Positions 35,025 to 42,232 of a DNA stretch of 52,927 nt are shown here, piece after piece. Every line of letters begins with the position of its first letter. Within the stretch, counting starts at the first letter, position 1. Both the position numbers and the translations under genes were made by a program. The notes under the pieces were generated by a model, which had not been told where the DNA came from, ran no database searches, and saw only the letters and a program-made list of their open reading frames with translations. This stretch comes from Candidatus Beckwithbacteria bacterium (GTDB taxonomy: Bacteria > Patescibacteriota > Microgenomatia > UBA1400 > CG1-02-47-37). The DNA lies in contig JAPLVF010000006.1 of NCBI GenBank assembly GCA_026397255.1, forward strand, positions 1-52,927, written 5' to 3'.

Positions 35025-35447
35025 ATGGGAAAAGATTCAGCTAAAACACCAGAGCAGTCAAGGGCAGAATGGTTAATACAAGAAAATAAATGCCTCAATA
35101 AACAGCCGTGGAGACCGTTGAATGGACATGTAGAAGCGGTGGCTTATGTAATTATGGGACGAAAAATTCCTTCAGATTGTTTACAAGTATTAGAATCAAC
35201 GACAAAAGGATCAGCAGTTTTTGATATGACATCTATGTGGAATTTATTGGTAGAAAAAAAAGAAGGCATAGAACATCTGACTTTACCCTATAAAACAACT
35301 TTATCAGAATTAATTGCTGATAATTTTGATAAAGATCTAGAAAGAGATGTCTGCTGGGCCTATGTTTGCCCTGATGATGATATCGGTGAGGTTAAAAGTC
35401 AGTTGTTGCAAGATGCGGCTGAAATCATGGGGCGGAGCTTAAGTTAA
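35025..35447 (+). CDS. hypothetical protein
   Basis: A 140-residue soluble protein with no recognised family. No membrane segment or signal peptide; mostly helical, with two Trp-containing segments (RAEWLIQENK, DVCWAYVCPDDD). It has a strong promoter and a hairpin-T-run directly before the ATG, so its expression is probably controlled in the leader. It stands alone between a family A repeat and the EndoQ gene. Confidence 0.6.
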   Translation: MGKDSAKTPEQSRAEWLIQENKCLNKQPWRPLNGHVEAVAYVIMGRKIPSDCLQVLESTTKGSAVFDMTSMWNLLVEKKEGIEHLTLPYKTTLSELIADNFDKDLERDVCWAYVCPDDDIGEVKSQLLQDAAEIMGRSLS

Positions 35448-35454
35448 GTTGATT

Positions 35455-35463
35455 TGCTACAAT
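35455..35463 (+). promoter_or_regulatory. extended -10 TGCTACAAT, leaderless start for 35470
   Basis: Ends 6 nt before the ATG at 35470, which decides that start over an in-frame ATG at 35449 lying upstream of the -10. Confidence 0.65.
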
Positions 35464-35469
35464 AGGCGT

Positions 35470-36798
35470 ATGCAGATTGTGGCGGATTTACATCTTCATT
35501 CCAAGTATTCGCGGGCGGTATCACCGGAGATGATGACGTCAGTCATGGCTAAATGGGCGGAGAAAAAAGGGATTGATTTACTGGCAACCAGCGACTGGAC
35601 GCACCCGTTATGGCTGAAAGAATTGGAAACGTTTTTAGAAGAGGATGGGGAAGGAATATTTAAAGTTAAAAACAGTCCGAGCAAAACCAGATTTCTTTTA
35701 TCAACAGAGATTGCCAATATTTATACAGATAAAAACAAAGGGAGAAGAATACACACGCTTTTTTGGTCGCCCAGTTTTCAAACCGTGCATAAAATTAATG
35801 AGGAATTAGCGAAACGGGGTGGGAATTTATTAAGTGACGGCCGGCCGATTTTGGGGTTAACTTTAAAACAAATGTGCGAAGTGGTGTGGGGGATTGACGA
35901 GCGGGTGTTGGTAGTGCCGGCGCACGCCTGGACGCCGTGGTTTGCGATTTTCGGCTCCAAGTCCGGATTTGACTCAATTGAAGAGGCTTTCGGTGAGTTC
36001 TCTGACCGGATTTATGCGGTGGAAACCGGGTTGTCCTCGGATCCGTTAATGAATTGGCGGATAAAAGATTTGGAAAAACGGGCGATTGTCAGCTTTTCCG
36101 ATTCGCACAGTCCGAGAAAAATGGGACGGGAAGCGACGGTCTTTGAATTTAGTGGGGACAAGTTGAAGTTCGATGATATTGCTGGAGCAATTAAACAAGA
36201 TAAAGATAGTCGGTGCCGGATTGCTTATACAATTGAGTTTCATCCGGAAGAGGGGAAGTATCATTATACCGGCCACCGGGCCTGCGGTGTGGTGCAGTCG
36301 CCGGAAGAAACGAGAAAAAACGGGACGACTTGCCATGTTTGCGGCCGGCCATTAACAGTGGGTGTGATGCATCGGGTGGATGAGTTGGATCAGGTTAATA
36401 AAGAGTTAAAAGCAATAGAAAAATCCAGTGAGGCCGGGGTGGTGGGTTATTATCATCCGACGGATAAATCCAGACCGCCGTACGTGATGCTGGTGCCATT
36501 GGGAGAGATTTTGGCAGAAAGTTTGGGGACGAATACAGCCAGTAAAAGAGTGGACGAAATGTATGAAAAAATGATTAGCGTTTTAGGTAACGAATTGGAC
36601 ATTTTATTAAAAAAAGATTTGCAGGAAATTAGCAAAATAGCGGGAGAAAAAGTGGCTGAAGGTGTTGCTAAGGTCCGGTCGGGCAAGATTGTTATTAACC
36701 CTGGTTATGACGGAGTATTTGGGGTAGTAAAAATTTGGGGCTCGCTAAAAGAAATAAATGATGATAAATTAAAATCAGAACAGCCGAGTTTATTTTAA
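35470..36798 (+). CDS. endonuclease Q-type PHP-domain nuclease
   Basis: A 442-residue protein. The PHP domain opens with VADLHLHSKYSRAVS, followed by LATSDWTH, a Glu in STEIANIY, HTLFWSP, PAHAWTPWF and SFSDSHSPRKMG, all likely metal ligands. A Cys-rich segment follows (HRACGVV, TCHVCGRPL). This is the layout of EndoQ, which in Thermococcales cuts DNA 5' of deaminated bases (hypoxanthine, uracil, xanthine). It is known from archaea and some bacteria. Repair of deaminated purines would fit. Confidence 0.85.
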   Translation: MQIVADLHLHSKYSRAVSPEMMTSVMAKWAEKKGIDLLATSDWTHPLWLKELETFLEEDGEGIFKVKNSPSKTRFLLSTEIANIYTDKNKGRRIHTLFWSPSFQTVHKINEELAKRGGNLLSDGRPILGLTLKQMCEVVWGIDERVLVVPAHAWTPWFAIFGSKSGFDSIEEAFGEFSDRIYAVETGLSSDPLMNWRIKDLEKRAIVSFSDSHSPRKMGREATVFEFSGDKLKFDDIAGAIKQDKDSRCRIAYTIEFHPEEGKYHYTGHRACGVVQSPEETRKNGTTCHVCGRPLTVGVMHRVDELDQVNKELKAIEKSSEAGVVGYYHPTDKSRPPYVMLVPLGEILAESLGTNTASKRVDEMYEKMISVLGNELDILLKKDLQEISKIAGEKVAEGVAKVRSGKIVINPGYDGVFGVVKIWGSLKEINDDKLKSEQPSLF

Positions 36799-36803
36799 AA
36801 AAT

Positions 36804-36809
36804 AGGAGG
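36804..36809 (+). promoter_or_regulatory. Shine-Dalgarno AGGAGG for 36814
   Basis: AGGAGG 4 nt before the ATG, in contrast to the many leaderless genes. Confidence 0.7.
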
Positions 36810-36813
36810 TTTT

Positions 36814-37146
36814 ATGGCTACTACTAAAAAGATTGCTTTCGGTCTGGAGGAAAAAACGGCCGGAGCCTTAGCCTATGTTTTAGGCTGGGTGTCGGGTTTG
36901 GTGTTTTTACTGGCGGAAAAAGACAATAAATTTGTCCGCTTTCACGCGATGCAGGCGTTAATGTTTTTCGCGGCCATGACGGTTTTGTCGTTTGTGCCGG
37001 TCATCGGTTGGTTATTGTCTCCATTTGTGTTAATTGTTTCCTTTGTGGTTTGGTTGTTGGCGATTTACAAAGCCTACAATGGACAGGAATTTGAGCTGCC
37101 GGTTGTCGGCAAGCTGGCCAGAAAACAGTTGGCTAAGATGAAGTAG
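36814..37146 (+). CDS. DUF4870/Tic20-like small membrane protein
   Basis: A 110-residue protein with three membrane segments (about 13-32, 43-60, 65-84). AYVLGWVSGLVFLLAEKDNKFVRFHAMQAL is cut here into its key parts: the AYxLGWxSG segment, the charged AEKDN turn and FVRFHAMQ, which are the hallmark of the DUF4870 family. The function is unknown. A strong Shine-Dalgarno sequence suggests high expression. Confidence 0.8.
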   Translation: MATTKKIAFGLEEKTAGALAYVLGWVSGLVFLLAEKDNKFVRFHAMQALMFFAAMTVLSFVPVIGWLLSPFVLIVSFVVWLLAIYKAYNGQEFELPVVGKLARKQLAKMK

Positions 37147-37150
37147 GGCG

Positions 37151-37459
37151 ATGGGATTTTTTGAGAGAGTTTATACATTGGTGCAACAGGTGCCAAGAGG
37201 AAGGGTGGTGACGTATGGCCAGATTGCCAGGAAATTGGGGACAAAAGATAGTCGGAAAGTAGGTTGGGCGTTACATTCAAACCCTGACGGAGAGAAAACA
37301 CCATGCCACCGGGTAGTGAATAAAAACGGCCGGTTGGCGCCGAACTTTGCGTTTTCAGGTGAGGTTGAACAACGATTTAGGCTGGAAAAAGAGGGGGTGG
37401 AGTTTACTAAAGAGGGCTTGGCGGAAATGAAAAAATATGAGTGGCAGTTTAAGAGATAA
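37151..37459 (+). CDS. MGMT-like DNA methyltransferase domain protein
   Basis: A 102-residue protein equal to the C-terminal domain of O6-alkylguanine-DNA alkyltransferase: VYTLVQQVPRGRVVTYGQIA, the winged-helix segment with KVGWALHSNP, and the active-site PCHRVV. The acceptor Cys is present, unlike in alkyltransferase-like proteins where it is often Trp, so alkyl transfer is possible. The usual N-terminal domain is missing. ATG lies 4 nt after the previous stop. Confidence 0.85.
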   Translation: MGFFERVYTLVQQVPRGRVVTYGQIARKLGTKDSRKVGWALHSNPDGEKTPCHRVVNKNGRLAPNFAFSGEVEQRFRLEKEGVEFTKEGLAEMKKYEWQFKR

Positions 37460-37506
37460 AGGTTATAATCATTATAAATTTCATAAAAATTATATTAGAA
37501 TAAGAT

Positions 37507-37989
37507 ATGAAATTAATTGTGGGTTTGGGTAATCCGGGGGAGAAGTATAAAAATAATCGGCACAATGTGGGATTTTTAGTGGCGGATGAACTAGGGAAAT
37601 TAAATTTAACAGATACAGTTTTGGTAAAACCGCAGAAATTTATGAATAAATCCGGCGTAGCGGTGAAGAAATTAACTAAACGCTACTCCCTACAACCTAA
37701 TTCCCTATTTGTGGTCCATGATGATTTGGACATTGAACTGGGGAAATTTAAGATTGGACAAAAAGGGCCGAAAGTACATAACGGCTTAAAGTCGATTTAC
37801 GAGCAGTTAGGTTATAAAAACTTCTGGCATGTGAGAGTGGGGATTGATAACCGAATCAAGACTGCTTTTAAGGGGACAGGGGAAGACTACGTGCTGCAAA
37901 ATTTTAGGCCGGAAGAGAGGGAAATAATTAACAAATTAATTCCAATTATTCTAATTAACCTAATTAACCTAATAAATGGGAAACGTTAA
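37507..37989 (+). CDS. pth: peptidyl-tRNA hydrolase
   Basis: A 160-residue Pth, about 25-30 residues shorter than usual. LIVGLGNPGEKY opens it; RHNVGF holds the catalytic His; KPQKFMNKSG, VHDDLDIELG (Asp) and VHNGLKSI (Asn) follow. It releases tRNA from peptidyl-tRNA that has dropped off the ribosome. The region after the RHNVGF helix is shortened. It overlaps the next gene by 14 bases. Confidence 0.93.
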   Translation: MKLIVGLGNPGEKYKNNRHNVGFLVADELGKLNLTDTVLVKPQKFMNKSGVAVKKLTKRYSLQPNSLFVVHDDLDIELGKFKIGQKGPKVHNGLKSIYEQLGYKNFWHVRVGIDNRIKTAFKGTGEDYVLQNFRPEEREIINKLIPIILINLINLINGKR

Positions 37990-38287
37990 GCGCGGGGGGC
38001 AACCAAAGTCATTGTTTGACTTGATGTCGAACTACGACATTGATCGGAAGAAATATATCAGTCAGGAATTCCAGGACTATGCCTACAGATTGTCGGTGTT
38101 TTTAGATGATTTAGGGCATAAATCGCTGTATATGCGCCTGGCAAAAACGACACCGCGGCAGTGGCTGGAACAGGCGAAAAATTTTGTGACGGACGCCTAT
38201 CAGGTGAAAAATAAAGCCAGACTTTTTATGTGGAAGTTAAAAGAGATAAAACAAACTCACAATAAATTGGCTCGGACATATAAATAG
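37976..38287 (+). CDS. hypothetical protein
   Basis: A 103-residue, basic, mostly helical protein not recognised. No membrane segment or Cys cluster. The 14-base overlap with pth and similar codon use suggest it is real and co-transcribed; the many Lys, Arg and Gln residues could allow RNA binding, but this is only a guess. A structured repeat begins at its stop codon. Confidence 0.55.
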   Translation: MGNVKRGGQPKSLFDLMSNYDIDRKKYISQEFQDYAYRLSVFLDDLGHKSLYMRLAKTTPRQWLEQAKNFVTDAYQVKNKARLFMWKLKEIKQTHNKLARTYK

Positions 38288-38422
38288 TCGATCGCTTTTT
38301 AGTCAAAATCACAAGTTTACTGGCCAGCGCCAGCAACTTGTTGCTTTCTCGTTGCGGTAACCCCGCTTCGCGGGGACCGGCTTACCGCTAACTGCGAAGG
38401 CTTTTTTTAAAAAGCTTTCGAC
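38287..38422. repeat. family B structured repeat (three-way junction)
   Basis: 136 nt between 37976 and acyP. The outer stem pairs GTCGA and GCTTTTT with AAAAAGC and TCGAC. Arm 1 pairs CAAGTT/AACTTG and CTGGC/GCCAG. Arm 2 pairs GCGGTAA/TTACCGC and CCCGC/GCGGG. CTTTCTCG links the arms and CTGCGAAGGCTTTT follows arm 2. The second copy (42080) has the same length and the same linkers but different stem sequences. Confidence 0.85.
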
Positions 38423-38439
38423 TATAATCATAATTTATT

Positions 38440-38679
38440 ATGAGTAAAATTCACATTTTAATTTATGGGCAGGTACAGGGGGTGGGATTTAGGTACTGGG
38501 TGAGACGGAAAATGGAAGAGTTGGGAATAGTGGGAGAGGTTTGGAATAACGATGATGACACAGCGGAACTTCAGGCAGAAGGACCAGAAGAACAGATAAA
38601 GGAGTTGATTAAGTTGTGCCACGCTGGACCGGCGTTGGCAAGGGTAAAAAAAGTGGTTATACTAAAAGAAGAGAAATAA
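38440..38679 (+). CDS. acyP: acylphosphatase
   Basis: A 79-residue protein with the acylphosphatase fold. IYGQVQGVGFRYWVRR (about 6-21) holds the active-site Arg and the GxVQGVGFR signature; VEVWNNDDDTAELQAEGP-like strand follows, where the catalytic Asn is in VWNND. It hydrolyses acyl phosphates. Shorter at the C-terminus than the usual 90 residues. A TATAAT lies at 38423-38428, right after the family B repeat. Confidence 0.88.
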   Translation: MSKIHILIYGQVQGVGFRYWVRRKMEELGIVGEVWNNDDDTAELQAEGPEEQIKELIKLCHAGPALARVKKVVILKEEK

Positions 38680-38687
38680 AAAGCACA

Positions 38688-39158
38688 ATGATTATAAAGA
38701 TTATAAGCATTATATTAGGGGGAATAATTGGTTGGGGGTTGCCGGTTTTGGACAAGGTCGCTTTTATTTATATTATTCATCCGGAAGCGCAGATCAGCCA
38801 ATATTTAAAATATCAGTTGGGGAAGAAAGACTGGAAAGTTTTTTGGCAAACTTGGAAATTGAGGGGCGGGGAGTTTGACAAGTTAACTTCAAGAGGAATT
38901 TTGTTTCAGTTGGCCTGGGTAGTGTTGGCGGTTTTTGCTTTGACTTCGACCACAAACTTATTCGGCAAGGTTTTGGTAATCGGGTTGGGGCTGAGGGTTT
39001 TGTTTGAGGAATGGCGGGAGTATTTAACTAACAGGGATTTATTAAAACAGAAATTATTTTGGCAAGTTAAAAAAGAAATCAGTAATAATGAGTTGAAATG
39101 GTATATGGGGATTAAAACAATAATTTTCGGGTGGCTATGTTTACTCTTGGCCCAGTAA
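38688..39158 (+). CDS. hypothetical membrane protein
   Basis: 156 residues from the ATG at 38688; an upstream in-frame ATG (38616) lies within acyP and adds only a basic tail. About three or four membrane segments (residues 2-18, 75-92, 94-106, 137-153). Contains LGKKDWKVFWQTWKLRGGEFDKL between them. No family recognised. It is followed by lgt with an overlap, so it may act in envelope biogenesis. Confidence 0.6.
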   Translation: MIIKIISIILGGIIGWGLPVLDKVAFIYIIHPEAQISQYLKYQLGKKDWKVFWQTWKLRGGEFDKLTSRGILFQLAWVVLAVFALTSTTNLFGKVLVIGLGLRVLFEEWREYLTNRDLLKQKLFWQVKKEISNNELKWYMGIKTIIFGWLCLLLAQ

Positions 39159-39880
39159 CTTTTCATCTGTACGGTTTGATGATGGTTTTAGGGATATTGG
39201 CAGGGGCGGGGGTGGCCAGTAAAAAAGACAAAAAAATTTGGGACAGTTTGTTGTGGGTGGTGGGTGGAGGGATTATCGGGGCCAGAATTTATCATGTGAT
39301 TGATTTATGGGGTTATTATCAACAGCATTTAAGCGAGATTCCGGCGGTGTGGCATGGTGGGTTGGGGATTTTCGGGGGGATTTTGGGAGGGGTGATTGGT
39401 TTGGGGCTTTACGCGAGAAATAAACAAAATTTTTTAAAATTATTAGACGCAGGGGCAGTAGGGCTGCCTTTGGGACAGGCGATTGGGAGATTAGGGAATT
39501 GGTTTAACCAGGAATTGTATGGTTTGCCCTTCGACTCCGCTCAAGGTAACCCGCCTTTTTGGAGTATTTATATTAAGCCGGAAAACCGACTGTTGGAGGT
39601 GATGGATTTTGAAAAATTTCACCCGCTGTTTGCGTACGAGATGATTTGGGATTTAATAATTTTCATAACGATTATAAAAGTTATAAATAACAATAAAATT
39701 AAGATAGGGAACGGAGAGGTTTTTTTAACTTATTTGGGGCTATACGGCCTAGGGAGGTTTTTCCTGGAGTTTTTAAGGATTGATCCCTGGAAAATTGGAA
39801 ATATAAATGTGGCGCAGGTGATTTCTTTAGTCCTGGTGGGCTTGACTTTAAGTTATTGGTTAGTTAAAAAAAGAAGATGA
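39137..39880 (+). CDS. lgt: prolipoprotein diacylglyceryl transferase
   Basis: A membrane protein of about 247 residues with seven segments. GARIYHV, the HGG segment VWHGGLGIFGGILGG, and the signature GQAIGRLGNWFNQELYG are present, including the conserved His, Arg and Asn. The protein ends with a typical GLYGLGRFFLEFLR segment. It attaches diacylglycerol to lipoprotein Cys at the membrane. ATG at 39137 is preferred over the GTG at 39131. A short family D palindrome encodes LPFDSAQG just after the signature. Confidence 0.93.
   Translation: MFTLGPVTFHLYGLMMVLGILAGAGVASKKDKKIWDSLLWVVGGGIIGARIYHVIDLWGYYQQHLSEIPAVWHGGLGIFGGILGGVIGLGLYARNKQNFLKLLDAGAVGLPLGQAIGRLGNWFNQELYGLPFDSAQGNPPFWSIYIKPENRLLEVMDFEKFHPLFAYEMIWDLIIFITIIKVINNNKIKIGNGEVFLTYLGLYGLGRFFLEFLRIDPWKIGNINVAQVISLVLVGLTLSYWLVKKRR
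39527..39546 (+). repeat. short family D-like palindrome in lgt
   Basis: 20 nt, CCCTTCGACTCCGCTCAAGG, in frame in a loop. Confidence 0.6.
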
Positions 39881-40332
39881 ATTTTATTTACGAGCATTTA
39901 ATCGCCAGAAAACGGGGAAGCACAGGATTTGTAATTTTGTTGTTTTTTCTGATCGGGTTTATCATGGCCCGAGGGTATATTTATCTGTCTTTACTGGGAT
40001 TGTGGAGGGACAATTTTACCCCGCAGTTTATCGGTGCACATATCCACCATTTTGCTCTGGGAATTTTTTTAGTAGTGCCGGCGAGCCTGCTGTTTATGTT
40101 GCTGCCGCCAAAATTTATGCCCTATTGGCGGTTGAAGTTAGCGGCAATTTACGGATGGGGCATGGGACTAATTTTTGACGAGTTCGGGATGTGGCTGAAT
40201 TTACAAGATGAATATTCTTTAAGACACGGATATGATGCGATTATTGTTTTAGCGGGATTACTGATTAACGTGGTTTATTTCGGTAGAATGTGGCGGTTTA
40301 TATTCAAAAAGTTGACAGGGAGGAGAGATTAA
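39877..40332 (+). CDS. hypothetical membrane protein with HIHH motif
   Basis: A 151-residue protein with four membrane segments (about 18-40, 54-73, 84-104, 118-136). A HIHHF motif lies at the start of segment 2 and FDEFGMW follows segment 3; these polar, conserved-looking residues in the membrane suggest metal binding or catalysis, but no family is recognised. It overlaps lgt by 4 bases. Confidence 0.6.
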   Translation: MNFIYEHLIARKRGSTGFVILLFFLIGFIMARGYIYLSLLGLWRDNFTPQFIGAHIHHFALGIFLVVPASLLFMLLPPKFMPYWRLKLAAIYGWGMGLIFDEFGMWLNLQDEYSLRHGYDAIIVLAGLLINVVYFGRMWRFIFKKLTGRRD

Positions 40333-40348
40333 TCCATAATCACTGCTG

Positions 40349-41050
40349 ATGAAGACCTTTGTTTTATCTCTCGGAGGTTCGGTATTTGCCCCTAACGGAA
40401 AGGCAAAAAAAATCGACATTAGATATCTTCACGAATTTGACAAATTTATTAGAAAACAAATCGCCAAAAAAAGGCGATTTTTTATTGTTACGGGGGGCGG
40501 CTACACGGCCCGGGAATACCGGGATGCGGCGGCTTGGGCGGCTGGAAAACACATAACTGATGAAGACTTGGATTGGGTGGGGGTGCATGCGACCAGATTA
40601 AACGCCCATTTATTCCGGACATTGCTGCGGGATGTGGCCTACCCGTCAATTTTAAAGCATTATGATTTTGTGGATAAAAAAGCGTTGGATTATCCGGTGG
40701 CCATGGCGTCTGGCTGGAAACCGGGGTGGTCGACTGATTACTGCGCGGTGATGGTGGCGAATGACTATAAAGTGCCGTTGGTAATTAATTTGTCGAATAT
40801 TGATCAGGTTTACGATAAAGATCCGGCCGAATATCCGGACGCGAAGCCAATTAAGAAAATGAAGTGGAATGAGTTGATTAAATTGGTCGGGAGTAAATGG
40901 ACGCCGGGGTTGAACTCGCCGTTTGACCCGATTGCCTGTCAGCTGGCTAAGAAAATTAAGCTGAAAGTAATAATTACTGACGGTCATGATTTTGGAAACT
41001 TGGAGAAGATTTTGGACGGGAAGCAGTTTAAGGGGACGGAAATAGAGTAA
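40349..41050 (+). CDS. pyrH: uridylate kinase, archaeal-type PyrH
   Basis: A 233-residue amino-acid-kinase-fold enzyme. VLSLGGSVFAP opens it, FIVTGGGYTAREYRDAA follows, TDYCAVMVAN lies in the middle, and LSNIDQVYDKDP (about 149-160) is the nucleotide loop. DIxxVYxxDP and the short length resemble archaeal UMP kinases. It phosphorylates UMP to UDP. A terminator-like hairpin lies inside the gene at 40458-40483. A CATAAT box ends 8 nt before the ATG. Confidence 0.85.
   Translation: MKTFVLSLGGSVFAPNGKAKKIDIRYLHEFDKFIRKQIAKKRRFFIVTGGGYTAREYRDAAAWAAGKHITDEDLDWVGVHATRLNAHLFRTLLRDVAYPSILKHYDFVDKKALDYPVAMASGWKPGWSTDYCAVMVANDYKVPLVINLSNIDQVYDKDPAEYPDAKPIKKMKWNELIKLVGSKWTPGLNSPFDPIACQLAKKIKLKVIITDGHDFGNLEKILDGKQFKGTEIE
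40458..40483 (+). terminator. terminator-like hairpin inside pyrH
   Basis: AAATCGCC (40458-40465) pairs with GGCGATTT (40473-40480), followed by T to 40483. It codes for part of KQIAKKRRFF about 110 nt into the gene. Confidence 0.5.
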
Positions 41051-41064
41051 ATTGATCTAAAATT

Positions 41065-41376
41065 TTATCGATCACGAATTTTTCGATCGCTAAGCCAAGC
41101 TTCAATTGCGTCAGTTACTTTAGTAGTATCGGCAGGGATAGCTTTAATGGGTTTTAAGATTGAACCACAGCCATGACAATTTAAGGTTTTACTCTGGTTT
41201 AAGTTCTCAACGGCAATGCTGGCGAGTTCGGACAAGGAATGTGCTTGGTGGCCTTGTTGATAGGGAACATTAAGAGTCATATTTTTTTTGGGACAAGGAA
41301 AAGGAAGGTGACGAAAGACAACAAAGCCGCTTTCAGGAAAATGAGGCCGGAATAATTCGAGGAATCTGTCAATCAT
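41065..41376 (-). CDS. hypothetical protein with Cys motif
   Basis: 103 residues from the inner ATG at 41376; an outer ATG (41466) would run across the divergent promoter. No membrane segment. FPCPKKN and NCHGCGS hold three cysteines that could bind zinc. No family recognised. On the minus strand TATAAT (41384-41389) ends 7 nt before the ATG, another leaderless layout, divergent from the CsoR-family gene. Confidence 0.6.
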   Translation of the reverse strand: MIDRFLELFRPHFPESGFVVFRHLPFPCPKKNMTLNVPYQQGHQAHSLSELASIAVENLNQSKTLNCHGCGSILKPIKAIPADTTKVTDAIEAWLSDRKIRDR

Positions 41377-41383
41377 AAGTTTA

Positions 41384-41389
41384 ATTATA
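41384..41389 (-). promoter_or_regulatory. -10 TATAAT, leaderless start for 41376
   Basis: Minus-strand box, 7 nt from the ATG; it supports the inner start. Confidence 0.55.
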
Positions 41390-41422
41390 TTATATTTTGA
41401 TGACAAAAGCGTAAAAAAAGAC

Positions 41423-41452
41423 TTGACAATCAGTGATACTGGGGGGTAGTAT
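41423..41452 (+). promoter_or_regulatory. csoR-family gene promoter with embedded operator
   Basis: TTGACA (-35, 41423-41428) and TAGTAT (-10, 41447-41452) with an 18-nt spacer. TACTGGGGGGTAGTA (41437-41451) fills the spacer and part of the -10. It matches TACT-G6-N-AGTA, the motif bound by E. coli RcnR, exactly. Repressor bound here would block polymerase, giving autoregulation. Expected start is at 41459. Confidence 0.75.
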
Positions 41453-41458
41453 ATGGGC

Positions 41459-41692
41459 ATGGACAAAATACAAAAATCATTAGCCAGAATTGAGGGTCAG
41501 GTGAGAGGAATCAGGAAGATGTATGCCGGGAAGAAAAAGTGTTTAGAGACGGTACAACAGGTGGTGGCGGCGAGACAGGCGCTGGGGAGAGTCGGCCGGG
41601 AACTATTGAAACACGAAGCCTGTCAGTGTATGGTAAAAGAATCGCAGAAAAACAAGTTAGATAAAATTTTAAAGCAGTTATTTAAAAATTAA
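41459..41692 (+). CDS. CsoR/RcnR-family transcriptional regulator
   Basis: A 77-residue all-helical repressor (79 if the ATG at 41453 is used; the -10 position favours 41459). LARIEGQVRGIRKMY is the family's DNA-binding helix 1. Compared with CsoR, the first Cys (in KKKC) and the last Cys (in HEACQC) are kept 29 residues apart, but the position of the copper-ligand His is Glu, with His one residue earlier. A Cys pair without that His is seen in CstR, which senses persulfides, so a thiol or persulfide signal is possible. Thioredoxin and thioredoxin reductase follow. Confidence 0.85.
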   Translation: MDKIQKSLARIEGQVRGIRKMYAGKKKCLETVQQVVAARQALGRVGRELLKHEACQCMVKESQKNKLDKILKQLFKN

Positions 41693-41739
41693 AAATGGGG
41701 AATGATAACCTGCATCATTTTCATTATTAGGAGTTAAAT

Positions 41740-42066
41740 ATGGCTGTTTTACAACTGACAGATAAAGATTTTGAAGAGAAAGTGGTAAAGAACCAAGTGC
41801 CGGCGTTGGTGGATTTTTACGCGGATTGGTGCGGACCATGCAAATTGGCGGCGCCGGTAATTGAAGAATTATCGGAAGAATACAAAGACAAATTGACGGT
41901 GGGTAAGATGAATGTAGATGAGAATAAAGTAATTACCGGAAAATACGGGATTATGAGTATTCCGACAATGATCGTTTTTAAAGGCGGTCAGGAGGTAGAA
42001 AGAGTGAGCGGGTTTGCGGGAAAAGAGGGAGTAGTAAAACTGATAAATAAAATATTAGGAGAATAA
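41740..42066 (+). CDS. trxA: thioredoxin
   Basis: A 108-residue thioredoxin with the active site WCGPCK in FYADWCGPCKLAAP (about 27-40), cis-Pro in SIPTM and the final GFAGKEG region. Reduces protein disulfides in the cytoplasm, recycled by the reductase encoded after the structured repeat. An AGGAG (41729-41733) precedes the ATG. Confidence 0.96.
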   Translation: MAVLQLTDKDFEEKVVKNQVPALVDFYADWCGPCKLAAPVIEELSEEYKDKLTVGKMNVDENKVITGKYGIMSIPTMIVFKGGQEVERVSGFAGKEGVVKLINKILGE

Positions 42067-42079
42067 TATAAATTTTTCA

Positions 42080-42215
42080 TCTACACTCTTTAGTGAAAAT
42101 CGGCAGTTCGTCGCTCCAGCGACGACGACTGCCTGCTTTCTCGATACATTTGCCCTCGTTATGCGAGGTACCAAGCCAAATGTATCTGCGAAGGCTTTTC
42201 TTAAAGAGTTTTAGA
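42080..42215. repeat. family B structured repeat, second copy
   Basis: 136 nt between trxA and trxB. Outer stem TCTA and ACTCTTTA with TAAAGAGT and TAGA. Arm 1 GGCAGT/ACTGCC with CGTCGCT/AGCGACG. Arm 2 GATACATTTG/CAAATGTATC with CCTCG/CGAGG. The linkers CTTTCTCG and CTGCGAAGGCTTTT are as in the copy at 38287, while stems differ by paired changes. Confidence 0.85.
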
Positions 42216-42232
42216 CTTAAATTTATTTTTTT

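Noticed and set aside
35449-35469. Earlier start codon for the EndoQ-like gene
   Set aside because: It lies upstream of the -10 box TGCTACAAT and adds residues before the conserved VADLHLHS opening.
42080-42215. Riboswitch controlling trxB
   Set aside because: A second copy with different stems precedes the unrelated acyP gene, which fits a repeat element better than a ligand sensor for one pathway.
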